Below, piece by piece: positions 44,282-51,826 of a stretch of DNA of 51,826 nucleotides. The notes below the pieces were generated by a model. The model saw nothing but the letters and a program-made list of their open reading frames with translations. It did no database searches and was not told the DNA's origin. Source of the stretch: JAFMKE01 sp964655225. Its GTDB lineage: Bacteria; Bacteroidota; Bacteroidia; Chitinophagales; UBA8649. The stretch lies in assembly GCA_964655225.1 (NCBI GenBank), contig CAZZMB010000012.1:1-51826 (forward strand), read 5' to 3'. How positions within the stretch are numbered: the stretch's first letter is position 1; every line of letters begins with the position of its first letter. The translations under genes were made by a program, and so were the position numbers.

Positions 44282-45784
44282 TTATCTCAATTTATAAGAA
44301 ATAGTAATTACTCCAAGTCCTTGAATAGTGTTTCTTTCAATTCCTGAAACCTCTATACCGGAAACTGAGTATGCTTGTTCAAATTGATTAACAAGCCGAT
44401 GTTGATAGGCAAAGTCTAGCGCAATTTTTTGCCATAAAATACCGAACCCTCCAGTCAAGGTATGACTGGCAAAGTCAAATCCAACGACTTGATATTCAGA
44501 CCGAATTGGACTGCCTGTGTAATTATATCCTGCCCGAACCCTGAACTTTTTAATTACCCCTTCAACACCAAGCCTTGCATTATGTCCTACTTTGTATTTT
44601 GCCTTAAGGTTCGCGTTAATTTCATCTGAAATTTCGCGGAAGTCATTTTCAAAAGTATAATGCATCGCATTGTAGCCTATTGCTTCATAGTCCATGGATA
44701 AAAATCCCTTATCCTTAAAGAAAAAACTAGCACCCACATTAGCTCGCCACGGCAATCGAACACGGTATTGAAAGACCCCTTCTCCCGATTCAATATTATA
44801 GCTATCAAAATCCAAACTACTCTGAAGACCAGAAGAATACCGTTCAGTTAAATTAATTCTCTCCGGTGTTTGAAATCCGGTTCCTAATCTAAACCATTGA
44901 TTCACTTTATACAAAAACCCTAGTTTAAAGTTAAATCCAATACCCTCTGTTTGGTAAACTTCCTTTAGCTCAAAATCATTAAAAAAGGTATTAATATCTC
45001 CCGTAGCAGCATCCTCTTCAATGAATCTTGATTCTCTACTATAATTTAAGAGTGGGACTCCAATACTAGCACCGATAAATAGTTTGTCGAGGTAATTTGT
45101 CCCCAATGCGATCAGCATTTCATCTTTTCCTCCTTTGGCCTCAACATACCTTACCTGATTAATAGAGTCGAGAACTGGACTTGTATAATCCAATACACTT
45201 GAGTCGTAATTGGCTAAAAACCCATAAAACCCATTATACGTATTAAATGAAACCTGCTCAACCGAGGTTTCATTTGTATATTGCCCATTATACACTTCGG
45301 ACATTTCATTTGCCCAATTCCATGTAATTGAAGAACCAGGTACAGTATTCAATCCTGAAATTTTCTCACTGCTATTATATTCACCCAGTCGGTTGAAAGC
45401 AAATCCAATTGTTGTGCCACGAAACAAAGCATTTTTTTCTGTGTTTTTGTCCGCAAATACAAAACCTAAACTTGGTATAGAAGCATTCAAACTAAAATCA
45501 GCTTCTTCGTTATTTAGATAGCTCGATTGATTACTTAAGGTGTTAACACCGAAAGAAAATTGAGCAACTGAGCTCCGATACATTGCAATACCTGCCGGGT
45601 TATAAGCGAAATTAGACATGTCTGCTCCTACGCTTGAAAATGCTCCACCCACTGCAATATATCGAGCAGATCCTGCATAATTGTTCATTGAATATCTTAG
45701 AATATCCGATTCGTAGCTTTGTCCAAAAGCACCAAACATATTGAGCACTAAGACATTAAATAAAATAAGACAGGATCTATTCAT
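44282..45784 (-). CDS. FadL/OmpP1-like outer-membrane transport protein
   Basis: A 500-residue outer-membrane beta-barrel with signal peptide (MNRSCLILFNVLVLNMFGAFGQ). The start YESDILRYSMNNYAGSARYIAVGGAFSSVGADMSNFAYNPAGIAMYR contains the N-A-x-P-A-G-x-A region of FadL/OmpP1. Alternating strands continue to the C-terminal LR. FadL-type proteins take up hydrophobic compounds; the ligand is not known. It is 9 nt after the Asn/Trp-rich gene. Confidence 0.88.
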   Translation of the reverse strand: MNRSCLILFNVLVLNMFGAFGQSYESDILRYSMNNYAGSARYIAVGGAFSSVGADMSNFAYNPAGIAMYRSSVAQFSFGVNTLSNQSSYLNNEEADFSLNASIPSLGFVFADKNTEKNALFRGTTIGFAFNRLGEYNSSEKISGLNTVPGSSITWNWANEMSEVYNGQYTNETSVEQVSFNTYNGFYGFLANYDSSVLDYTSPVLDSINQVRYVEAKGGKDEMLIALGTNYLDKLFIGASIGVPLLNYSRESRFIEEDAATGDINTFFNDFELKEVYQTEGIGFNFKLGFLYKVNQWFRLGTGFQTPERINLTERYSSGLQSSLDFDSYNIESGEGVFQYRVRLPWRANVGASFFFKDKGFLSMDYEAIGYNAMHYTFENDFREISDEINANLKAKYKVGHNARLGVEGVIKKFRVRAGYNYTGSPIRSEYQVVGFDFASHTLTGGFGILWQKIALDFAYQHRLVNQFEQAYSVSGIEVSGIERNTIQGLGVITISYKLR

Positions 45785-45793
45785 ACTATTAAA

Positions 45794-47251
45794 CTAGTTC
45801 TTTTTAAATGAATTACCACCACCTTTTTGAGCTGGATTAGAAGGTGATTTATAATTTCCTCCACTTGGAGATTTAAATGAATTATTGCTTGGCCCATTGC
45901 TCGTTTTATTACTCGGAGTCTTATACGAATTATTACTTGGTGCCGCGAAGTTGTTATTCCTGATATTATTATTCGTAGGTTTTTTATATGTATTGTTTGG
46001 TTTATTAATCGAACTATTCGAAGGAGACTTGGAGGTATTAACCTTCGGTTTAACCGCATTATTATGACTCGGTGTTTTTACCTTATTTTTTGAGTTGTTA
46101 TAATAGTCATATTGCGGAGAAGTGGGTTTTACTGAATTTGAAGGAGTTTTCACCTTCCCATTAGACGGGTTATACTGCACNNNNNNNNNNNNNNNNNNNN
46201 NNNNNNNNNNNNNNNNNNNNNNNNNNNNNNNNNNNNNNNNNNNNNNNNNNNNNNNNNNNNNNNNNNNNNNNNNNNNNNNNTACTGCACGTTGCTGCCAGT
46301 GCTTGGCGACTTGACCGTTTGATTAGAAGGCATGCTTAACTCACCACTATTTGATGGTATTTTGATCGTATTATTTGGTGTCTTTACCGTATTATTCGAA
46401 GCGTTCCCACTCAATGTTGCAGCGGGTATTTTACTCGTAGTATTCGAAGAAGGCACGTATACATTAACATCATTTGGTAATTTTATTATAGTGTTACCTC
46501 CAGTGTTGCCATTTGAAGTTTTACCCAATAAGCTTGGTTGCTTTATGGTTGTACTTCCACTTGAATTATTTGATGAGCTTCTTGGGCCATAGTAAGTCGA
46601 TTCATTTCTCCAACCATTTCCATAGTAGCCAGATCCTCCACACCAAGGATTATTTAAGCCATTATTTGGTCTTCCCCAAGGATTATAAGAATTATTGTTC
46701 CAAGCATAGTATCCATTCGAACCCCAAGGATTATAGTTGTAAGCACCCCATTGGTTCCAACCCCAGTTGTTATATCCATACCAATTGTTGTATCCCCAAT
46801 TGTTGTATCCCCATGGATTCCATCCAAAACTTCCATAAAATACATTAACACTAACTACGGGTCTATTCCAGCCCCAATTGTTCCAGCCCCAATTGTTGCC
46901 GTAGGTTAGATATGGATTATACCAATTATTATAACTATAAAAATCCGTGTACCAATAATTATAATAATTTAAACCAACAGAAGGTTGGTAATATCGACGT
47001 AGTTTTTTGGAGTACTCGTAATCCTCATCATAATTGTCGTTATAATAATTATTTGTTACATAAGTATCACCCTCATCATCATAGTATGACTCGCTGTATG
47101 AAGGTTCATCCGGCAAATCATAAATAGATTCATTAGAGGTCCAATTATCCACAGAGGAATCGTAATAAACATCATCAAACTGCGCACTTGAAACTAAATA
47201 AACAAGACAGGTAAGGGAAAAAACAAATAGAATTTTAATCAAATTATTCAT
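45794..47251 (-). CDS. Secreted Asn/Trp/Tyr-rich protein with K-T-P-S-N repeats (contains assembly gap)
   Basis: A predicted secreted protein of 485 codons, including 34 covered by N. The ATG at 47251 gives a signal peptide (MNNLIKILFVFSLTCLVYL to SSAQ). After an acidic start comes a Trp/Tyr/Asn/Gly-rich part (about 70-190; NNWGWNRPV and similar repeated units), then a Pro/Ser/Asn/Lys-rich tail repeating K-T-P-S-N or K-S-P-S-N to the end. Low complexity prevents homology-based naming. It could be a surface, adhesive or matrix protein, by composition only. It heads a transcript leading to the FadL-like gene. Confidence 0.75.
   Translation of the reverse strand: MNNLIKILFVFSLTCLVYLVSSAQFDDVYYDSSVDNWTSNESIYDLPDEPSYSESYYDDEGDTYVTNNYYNDNYDEDYEYSKKLRRYYQPSVGLNYYNYWYTDFYSYNNWYNPYLTYGNNWGWNNWGWNRPVVSVNVFYGSFGWNPWGYNNWGYNNWYGYNNWGWNQWGAYNYNPWGSNGYYAWNNNSYNPWGRPNNGLNNPWCGGSGYYGNGWRNESTYYGPRSSSNNSSGSTTIKQPSLLGKTSNGNTGGNTIIKLPNDVNVYVPSSNTTSKIPAATLSGNASNNTVKTPNNTIKIPSNSGELSMPSNQTVKSPSTGSNVQXXXXXXXXXXXXXXXXXXXXXXXXXXXXXXXXXXVQYNPSNGKVKTPSNSVKPTSPQYDYYNNSKNKVKTPSHNNAVKPKVNTSKSPSNSSINKPNNTYKKPTNNNIRNNNFAAPSNNSYKTPSNKTSNGPSNNSFKSPSGGNYKSPSNPAQKGGGNSFKKN
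46181..46280. other. 100-bp assembly gap (N run)
   Basis: Exactly 100 N bases mark a scaffold join inside the repetitive gene. The 8-mer tactgcac is present on both sides (46173-46180 and 46281-46288), so the true contigs may simply overlap by 8 bp. Confidence 0.95.
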
Positions 47252-47299
47252 AGCATATATTTTTATAGTACTTAAAGACGGCAAAAATTTTAATTTCTT

Positions 47300-47307
47300 T
47301 ACTTTTG
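47300..47307 (+). promoter_or_regulatory. Candidate -7 element for proS
   Basis: TACTTTTG is an exact TAnnTTTG match 40 nt before the ATG at 47348. A -33 TTG is not evident. Confidence 0.4.
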
Positions 47308-47347
47308 TCATTGTAAACATAACAAAACGCATACCAAATATATTCCT

Positions 47348-48829
47348 ATGGGCAAAGGTTTAACAAAACGAGAGGATGATTACTCACAATGGTACAATGA
47401 ACTTGTTTTAAAAGCAGGCTTAGCTGAGCATAGTGACGTTAGGGGCTGTATGGTAATAAAACCCTACGGTTTTGCTATATGGGAGCTGATGAAAGAGGAC
47501 CTTGATAGAAGGTTTAAAGAAACAGGTCATGTTAACGCATATTTCCCCTTGTTTATTCCAAAAAGTTACCTAAGTAAAGAAGCAGAACATGTTGAAGGCT
47601 TTGCTAAAGAGTGTGCAGTGGTAACTCATTATCGTTTAAAAACGAACCCCGATGGTCCAGGAGTCATTGTTGATCCTGAGGCTAAATTAGAAGAAGAGTT
47701 AATCGTTCGTCCGACATCAGAAACAATTATTTGGAATTCATATAGAAATTGGATTCAATCTTATAGGGACCTTCCACTTCTTATTAATCAATGGGCCAAT
47801 GTGGTGCGGTGGGAGTTAAGAACGCGTTTATTTTTGAGAACCTCTGAATTTCTCTGGCAAGAAGGGCATACCGCTCACGCATTGAAGCAAGAAGCTGTTG
47901 AAGAAGCTGAGAAAATGCTCCATGTTTATGCTGATTTTGCTGAGGAAGTAATGGCAATGCCTGTTATTAAAGGCTTGAAGAGTGCCAATGAGCGTTTTGC
48001 TGGAGCTCTTGAGACTTATTGTATTGAAGCATTGATGCAGGATGGGAAAGCATTGCAAGCTGGAACTAGTCATTTTTTGGGGCAAAACTTTGCGAAAGCT
48101 TTTGATGTAAAATATACAGATAAGGAAGGAAAAGATGAATTTGTCTGGGCAACATCTTGGGGAGTATCTACTCGATTAATGGGTGCACTCATCATGACGC
48201 ATAGTGACGATGAGGGCTTGATTCTTCCTCCAAAGCTGGCTCCTTTTCATGCGGTAATAATTCCATTCTTTTTAAAGAATAAGCCTGAGATAAATGAAAA
48301 GTTGATGACCAAAGCTAACCAAATGGCAGATGACCTGCGTAAAGCGGGAATTCGTGTTCAAATTGATGCAGATGAAACCAAACGACCAGGATTCAAATTT
48401 GCAGAATACGAACTGAAAGGATATCCAACTAGAATAGTTGTAGGACCGCGAGATTTAGAAAATGGAACCGTCGAAATTGCACGAAGAGATACTAAATTAA
48501 AAGAAACCTTAAGCAGCGATGATATTGTTGGTGTAATTCAAAATCTTTTAGATGATATTGAAAGTAGTTTATTAAAAAAGGCTCAAGAATTCCGATCGAA
48601 TAATACTCATCAGGTAAGTAGTTATGAGGAGTTTAAATCAGTTTTAGAGAATAAAGGAGGTTTTATAGAGGCTGAGTGGGATGGAACTTCGGAAACCGAA
48701 GAAAAAATTAAGGAAGAGACTGGCGCAACAATTCGCTGTATACCACTAGAAAATAACCTGCCTAAGGGATTGTGTATATACTCCGGAAATAAGGCTAAGT
48801 ACAAAGTACTTTTTGCTCGAGCTTACTAA
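47348..48829 (+). CDS. proS: Prolyl-tRNA synthetase (eukaryote/archaea-type)
   Basis: A 493-residue class IIa synthetase charging tRNA-Pro. The opening GLTKREDDYSQWYNELVLKAGLAEHSDVRGCMVIKPYGFAIWE is that of the archaeal/eukaryotic ProRS branch, which Bacteroidota use. Class II motif 2 RTSEFLWQEGHTAH and motif 3 region SWGVSTRLMGALIM are present. The bacterial editing insertion is absent, as expected. It is divergent from the Asn/Trp-rich gene. Confidence 0.96.
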   Translation: MGKGLTKREDDYSQWYNELVLKAGLAEHSDVRGCMVIKPYGFAIWELMKEDLDRRFKETGHVNAYFPLFIPKSYLSKEAEHVEGFAKECAVVTHYRLKTNPDGPGVIVDPEAKLEEELIVRPTSETIIWNSYRNWIQSYRDLPLLINQWANVVRWELRTRLFLRTSEFLWQEGHTAHALKQEAVEEAEKMLHVYADFAEEVMAMPVIKGLKSANERFAGALETYCIEALMQDGKALQAGTSHFLGQNFAKAFDVKYTDKEGKDEFVWATSWGVSTRLMGALIMTHSDDEGLILPPKLAPFHAVIIPFFLKNKPEINEKLMTKANQMADDLRKAGIRVQIDADETKRPGFKFAEYELKGYPTRIVVGPRDLENGTVEIARRDTKLKETLSSDDIVGVIQNLLDDIESSLLKKAQEFRSNNTHQVSSYEEFKSVLENKGGFIEAEWDGTSETEEKIKEETGATIRCIPLENNLPKGLCIYSGNKAKYKVLFARAY

Positions 48830-48874
48830 TCGCTCTATACTAGAAAAGCTGTATTTATAAAAAAATAGATACCC

Positions 48875-49552
48875 ATGAAAAATAGCAACTTAGAACAAAT
48901 CGGGCTTTATCTAAAGAGTAAAGGCAATCTAAAACAAAGTGTTTTTCAAAAGACCTTGTCCGTATTTGAAACGCTCAAAAAAGTAATAGAAAGCCATTCC
49001 ACAAAGCTAAACGAGACCTGCAAAGATGACTTGTTTGACCTAGAGTATAAAGAGAATGGGAAATTTGAAGCGGAGTTAACTTTTGCTGGTGATGCACTTA
49101 TTTTCAACATGCATACCAACGTTTTTAATTTCCCAGATGATTTTTTCATTCATCAATCGCCCTATGTATTAGAGGATGAAAGCAGAAAGTATTGCGGAAT
49201 GATTGAAATATATAACTTCTTAGCAGATTCGTTTAAATACTCTAGGTATGCTGATTCAGGTTATTTAGTGGCTAGAATTTTCATTAATCGGGAAGGTCAT
49301 TTTTTCGTGGAAGGAGAAGATCAATTGGGATTTTTATATAAGGATTTTGACAAATTAGTGATCAATAACGATTTCTTGGGCCTTATTGTTGAACAAGCAA
49401 TGGTTTTTTCGATTGATTTCGACTTATGGGTTCCAAAATACCAAGAAGTAAAGGAATTGACGGTAGGCGAAAGGATTCAGCAAAAAGGAACGATTACCCA
49501 TAAGACGAGTAAACGATTAGGATTTAGTTTTAGCGACGAAGAAAAGGCTTAA
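48875..49552 (+). CDS. Conserved hypothetical protein downstream of proS
   Basis: A 225-residue soluble protein that I do not recognise. It has no signal peptide or membrane helix. It contains a mixed alpha/beta sequence, with FNMHTNVFNFPDDFFIHQSPYVLEDESRKY and GYLVARIFINREGHFFVEGEDQLGFLYKDFDKL as its most structured parts. It follows proS by 45 nt and may be co-transcribed. The charged tail (SDEEKA) looks disordered. Confidence 0.75.
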   Translation: MKNSNLEQIGLYLKSKGNLKQSVFQKTLSVFETLKKVIESHSTKLNETCKDDLFDLEYKENGKFEAELTFAGDALIFNMHTNVFNFPDDFFIHQSPYVLEDESRKYCGMIEIYNFLADSFKYSRYADSGYLVARIFINREGHFFVEGEDQLGFLYKDFDKLVINNDFLGLIVEQAMVFSIDFDLWVPKYQEVKELTVGERIQQKGTITHKTSKRLGFSFSDEEKA

Positions 49553-49601
49553 ACCATTTTATATATTTGACTTAAAGCGATTAAAATATATCGCCTATTC
49601 A

Positions 49602-49628
49602 TAAAAATGCCCCCGATAAATCGGAGGC
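49602..49628 (-). terminator. Rho-independent terminator for the zinc-ribbon operon
   Basis: On the minus strand GCCTCCGAT and ATCGGGGGC form a 9-bp stem with one G-U pair (49628-49609), followed by ATTTTTAT (U-tract). It sits 23 nt after the zinc-ribbon stop. It could also act weakly on the opposing transcript. Confidence 0.7.
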
Positions 49629-49651
49629 AAATACATATTCTTTTTACTAAC

Positions 49652-50395
49652 TTAAGCTTTTACAGCATCGTAATCTGGCACTAAAATTCTGCCACAGTGC
49701 TCACAGATAATTAATTTCTTTTGATCAGCAATATCAATTTGAACTTGAGGCGGAATAATTGCATGACATCCACCACATGAGTCTCTTTCAACACTTACGA
49801 CAGCCAAACCATCTTTATATGCCTTACGGATTCGAACGTAAGCTTTCAACAAGCCCTGATCAACTTTACCGCGTGCTTTTTCAGATTTGGTCACTAGTGA
49901 CTTTTCTTCTGCATCCGTTTCTTTTGTAATACGTTCTAATTCTTCTTGCTTTTCTTTTAGTTGATCTTCAATACCTTCAACCTTGGATTTACTTTCACCA
50001 AAGTAAGCTTTCTTAGATTCAAGATTCTCCTTTGCCTGTCTGATTTTCTTCTCAGCCAGTTGAATTTCCAACTTCTGCATCCCAACTTCTTTGGTAAGCG
50101 CGTCAAATTCACGACTATTTTTCACATTATCCATTTGCTTCTCATACTTGCTGATTAGCTCGTTAGATTTTTTGATTGAAATTTCTCTTCCATTCAATTC
50201 TTCCTCTACTTCTTTGATTTCTTCCTCAATTTTAACGATTCGAGTATTTAGACCAACCAAAGTATCCTCTAAGTCCTCCACTTCCATTGGAAGTTCTCCC
50301 TTTAAGGTTTGGATTTTGTCAATCTTGGTGTCAATCTTTTGAAGATTATTCAAGGCAAGCATTTTTTCTGCTACTGTAAGTTCTTTTTTTGCCAT
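49652..50395 (-). CDS. Coiled-coil protein with C4 zinc ribbon (CT398-like)
   Basis: A 247-residue cytosolic protein: a long antiparallel coiled coil (about 10-190, Glu/Lys-rich) followed by a C-terminal zinc ribbon with CGGC and CEHC pairs. CT398-like proteins of this layout interact with sigma-54 or flagellar/secretion parts in other bacteria, but a Bacteroidota role is not established. It begins 6 nt after the Nif3 gene, so they form an operon with the terminator at 49609. Confidence 0.9.
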   Translation of the reverse strand: MAKKELTVAEKMLALNNLQKIDTKIDKIQTLKGELPMEVEDLEDTLVGLNTRIVKIEEEIKEVEEELNGREISIKKSNELISKYEKQMDNVKNSREFDALTKEVGMQKLEIQLAEKKIRQAKENLESKKAYFGESKSKVEGIEDQLKEKQEELERITKETDAEEKSLVTKSEKARGKVDQGLLKAYVRIRKAYKDGLAVVSVERDSCGGCHAIIPPQVQIDIADQKKLIICEHCGRILVPDYDAVKA

Positions 50396-50401
50396 CGTTA
50401 A

Positions 50402-51499
50402 TTATATAAAATAGTTTACTGGATTTGTGTTTTTTTCCGTCAAAAGGAATGCAAAATTACGAAATTTTTTGGTCAATTTCTCAATTAAAAACTCTGAAGT
50501 ATATTGTTCACTCTCATAGTGTCCAATATCAGCTATAATTAACTGATTATCAGCATCAAAAAATTCATGGTACTTAAAATCTGCTGTTACAAAAACATCT
50601 GCATTCTTCCTTACTGCTGCAGGAAGCAAGAAACTTCCTGCACCCCCACAAAGCGCAACACCTCGAATTTTATCGCCCACAATGGATGTATGTCTCACCA
50701 CGGGCACTCCAAATTTTTCTTGTAAGATGCTAAAGAATTCATGAGGACCAACAGGATTAGGTAAAATACCAAACATTCCCGATCCAATTTGATGGTTCGT
50801 ATTTTTTAAGGCAATTATATCATAAGCCACTTCCTCATATGGATGGGCATTCAGCAAGGCTTGTATTACTTTTGTTAAACGATGGTTTTCAACCAAAACC
50901 TCAACTTTCTCCTCCTGAACCCTCTCCAATTTATTGATGGTTCCTACAACAGGCTTACTTTCTTCATTTCCCTTAAAGGTCCCCTCTCCAATACTGGAGA
51001 AACTTGACTCACTATAGTTGCCTATTTGACCTGCACCTGCATTAAACATAGCATTTAGGACTTTCGATTTATCCTTTAAGGGTACAAAAGCTATCAGCTT
51101 ATTTAGCAGACCCTTCTTTGGTGAAAGGATTTCTAACTGTTCCAATCCCAACTTATCTGCTATTTTCTTATTGACTCCATCAACTACATTATCCAAATTG
51201 GTATGAATGGCATAAATAGCGATATCATGTTTAATCGCTTTAATCACCGTTCTTTCTACATAATTGCTTCCATTTAACTTTTTCAATCCACTAAAAATAA
51301 TAGGATGATGGGCAATAATAATATTAGCCCCCTTTGCTACGGCTTCATCAACAACCTCCTCAGTTGAGTCTAAGCAGATAATTGCTTTAATAAATTTACA
51401 ACTTGCATCCCCAATAATTAAACCCGCATTATCATAAGATTCCTGATATGAAGGAGGGGCTAGCTCTTCTAAATAATTAATTACCTCTTGTAAAATCAT
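50402..51499 (-). CDS. Nif3-like dinuclear metal centre protein
   Basis: A 365-residue Nif3/YbgI family protein, thought to be a GTP cyclohydrolase I type 2-like hydrolase of unclear substrate. Metal ligands are in IIAHHPIIFSG, IHTNLDN and ADIGHYESEQ. The insertion in the middle (about 130-230, with KLIAFVPLKDKSKVLNAMF) is the PII-like domain seen in longer Nif3 proteins. It is followed in operon by the zinc-ribbon gene. Confidence 0.94.
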   Translation of the reverse strand: MILQEVINYLEELAPPSYQESYDNAGLIIGDASCKFIKAIICLDSTEEVVDEAVAKGANIIIAHHPIIFSGLKKLNGSNYVERTVIKAIKHDIAIYAIHTNLDNVVDGVNKKIADKLGLEQLEILSPKKGLLNKLIAFVPLKDKSKVLNAMFNAGAGQIGNYSESSFSSIGEGTFKGNEESKPVVGTINKLERVQEEKVEVLVENHRLTKVIQALLNAHPYEEVAYDIIALKNTNHQIGSGMFGILPNPVGPHEFFSILQEKFGVPVVRHTSIVGDKIRGVALCGGAGSFLLPAAVRKNADVFVTADFKYHEFFDADNQLIIADIGHYESEQYTSEFLIEKLTKKFRNFAFLLTEKNTNPVNYFI

Positions 51500-51555
51500 A
51501 ATTGTAAATTTACTCAGATTTTATAAAGAAATTATAGAACATTAAAACATATTAT

Positions 51556-51826
51556 ATGAAATTAGTAAAAGGAGATCAAGCGCCGAGCTTCGAATCGATA
51601 GATCAAAATGGATCATCTATTCGTTTAAATCAATTTGAAGGGAAGAAAATAATTCTTTATTTCTACCCGAAGGACGACACGCCAGGATGTACAGCAAACG
51701 CCTGTGATTTTAGAGATCACTATACAGAGCTACAAGACCTGGGATATGCAGTTATTGGGGTAAGTAGTCAGGATGAAAAGTCACACACGAAATTTATCAA
51801 TAAGTATAATTTACCTTTTCCTTTGA
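51556..51826 (+). CDS. bcp: Thioredoxin-dependent thiol peroxidase (BCP), 3' end cut by window edge
   Basis: The first 90 codons of a BCP/PrxQ peroxiredoxin. The product starts MKLVKGDQAPSFES, with FYPKDDTPGCTANACDFRD carrying the peroxidatic Cys and the resolving Cys five residues later. It reduces hydroperoxides with thioredoxin. The remaining half lies beyond the right edge. It is divergent from the Nif3 gene with 56 bp between. Confidence 0.95.
   Translation, partial: MKLVKGDQAPSFESIDQNGSSIRLNQFEGKKIILYFYPKDDTPGCTANACDFRDHYTELQDLGYAVIGVSSQDEKSHTKFINKYNLPFPL

Noticed and set aside
45781..46059. A 92-codon minus-strand frame overlapping the Asn-rich gene
   Set aside because: It is the alternative-frame shadow of the P-S-N repeat region and has no signal or neighbours.
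45800..46170. Regular P-S-N repeats that could look like a CRISPR or tandem DNA array
   Set aside because: The repeats are at the amino-acid level with variable nucleotides and spacing; no conserved spacer pattern.
49577..49594. GCGAT/ATCGC hairpin after the 225-residue gene
   Set aside because: Five base pairs and no T-tract on the plus strand make a terminator unlikely.

Overview
The window is a gene-dense, AT-rich stretch of a Bacteroidota chromosome, most likely Flavobacteriales. Evidence for this: PorP/SprF and PorT type IX secretion proteins, DUF4270, DUF4837 and DUF4292 lipoproteins, a split (MetH-type) homocysteine methyltransferase, a Bat operon, a eukaryote/archaea-type ProRS, and several sites matching the Bacteroidota promoter signature (-7 TAnnTTTG, sometimes with a -33 TTG). 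Family or genus cannot be fixed from sequence alone. I see no rRNA, tRNA, CRISPR array, insertion sequence, prophage or integration site; this looks like core chromosome.

Layout. 1-3.8 kb (minus): a short GT5-type glycogen synthase-like protein, DUF4270 lipoprotein and glmS (cut by the left edge). 4-8.5 kb (plus): ComF, a beta-helix lipoprotein and a multi-pass membrane patatin. 8.5-13.8 kb (minus): an exopolysaccharide-type sugar transferase, a lipoprotein, a Gfo/Idh/MocA oxidoreductase, recO and metF. A homocysteine methyltransferase module is divergent from metF. 14.8-19.2 kb (minus): batB-batC-batD-batE. 19.3-21.7 kb: ridA, a GNAT/FemAB-like protein and porP. 21.7-30.8 kb (minus): a long cell-envelope run (flippase, nucleotidyltransferase, TPR protein, DUF4292, EnvC-like, tatA, gatA, DUF4837). 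31-34.8 kb: rnhB and a UvrD-like helicase fused to a Fe-S-type nuclease. 34.9-36.7 kb (minus): an MbnP/MbnH-type copper and di-heme pair. 36.8-38.8 kb (minus): menG/ubiE, porT and a phosphopantetheinyl transferase. 38.9-41.8 kb (plus): rfbA, an NDP-sugar epimerase and galE. 41.8-47.3 kb (minus): an Asn/Trp/Tyr-rich secreted protein containing an assembly gap, a FadL-like outer-membrane protein, a TPR protein and murB. 47.3-51.8 kb: proS, a hypothetical protein, a zinc-ribbon coiled-coil protein, a Nif3-family protein and the start of bcp.

Together the genes serve mainly the cell envelope (peptidoglycan precursors and amidase control, polysaccharide export, lipoproteins, T9SS), one-carbon/methionine metabolism, translation and DNA repair. 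The items most worth a second look are: the MbnP/MbnH pair, whose MbnH lipoprotein signal has no ATG/GTG/TTG start; the GT5 protein lacking both the substrate-binding motif and the second Rossmann domain; a lone homocysteine methyltransferase module; an assembly gap flanked by identical 8-mers; a possible 36-residue ORF after metF; and several promoters so close to start codons that leaderless mRNAs are predicted.
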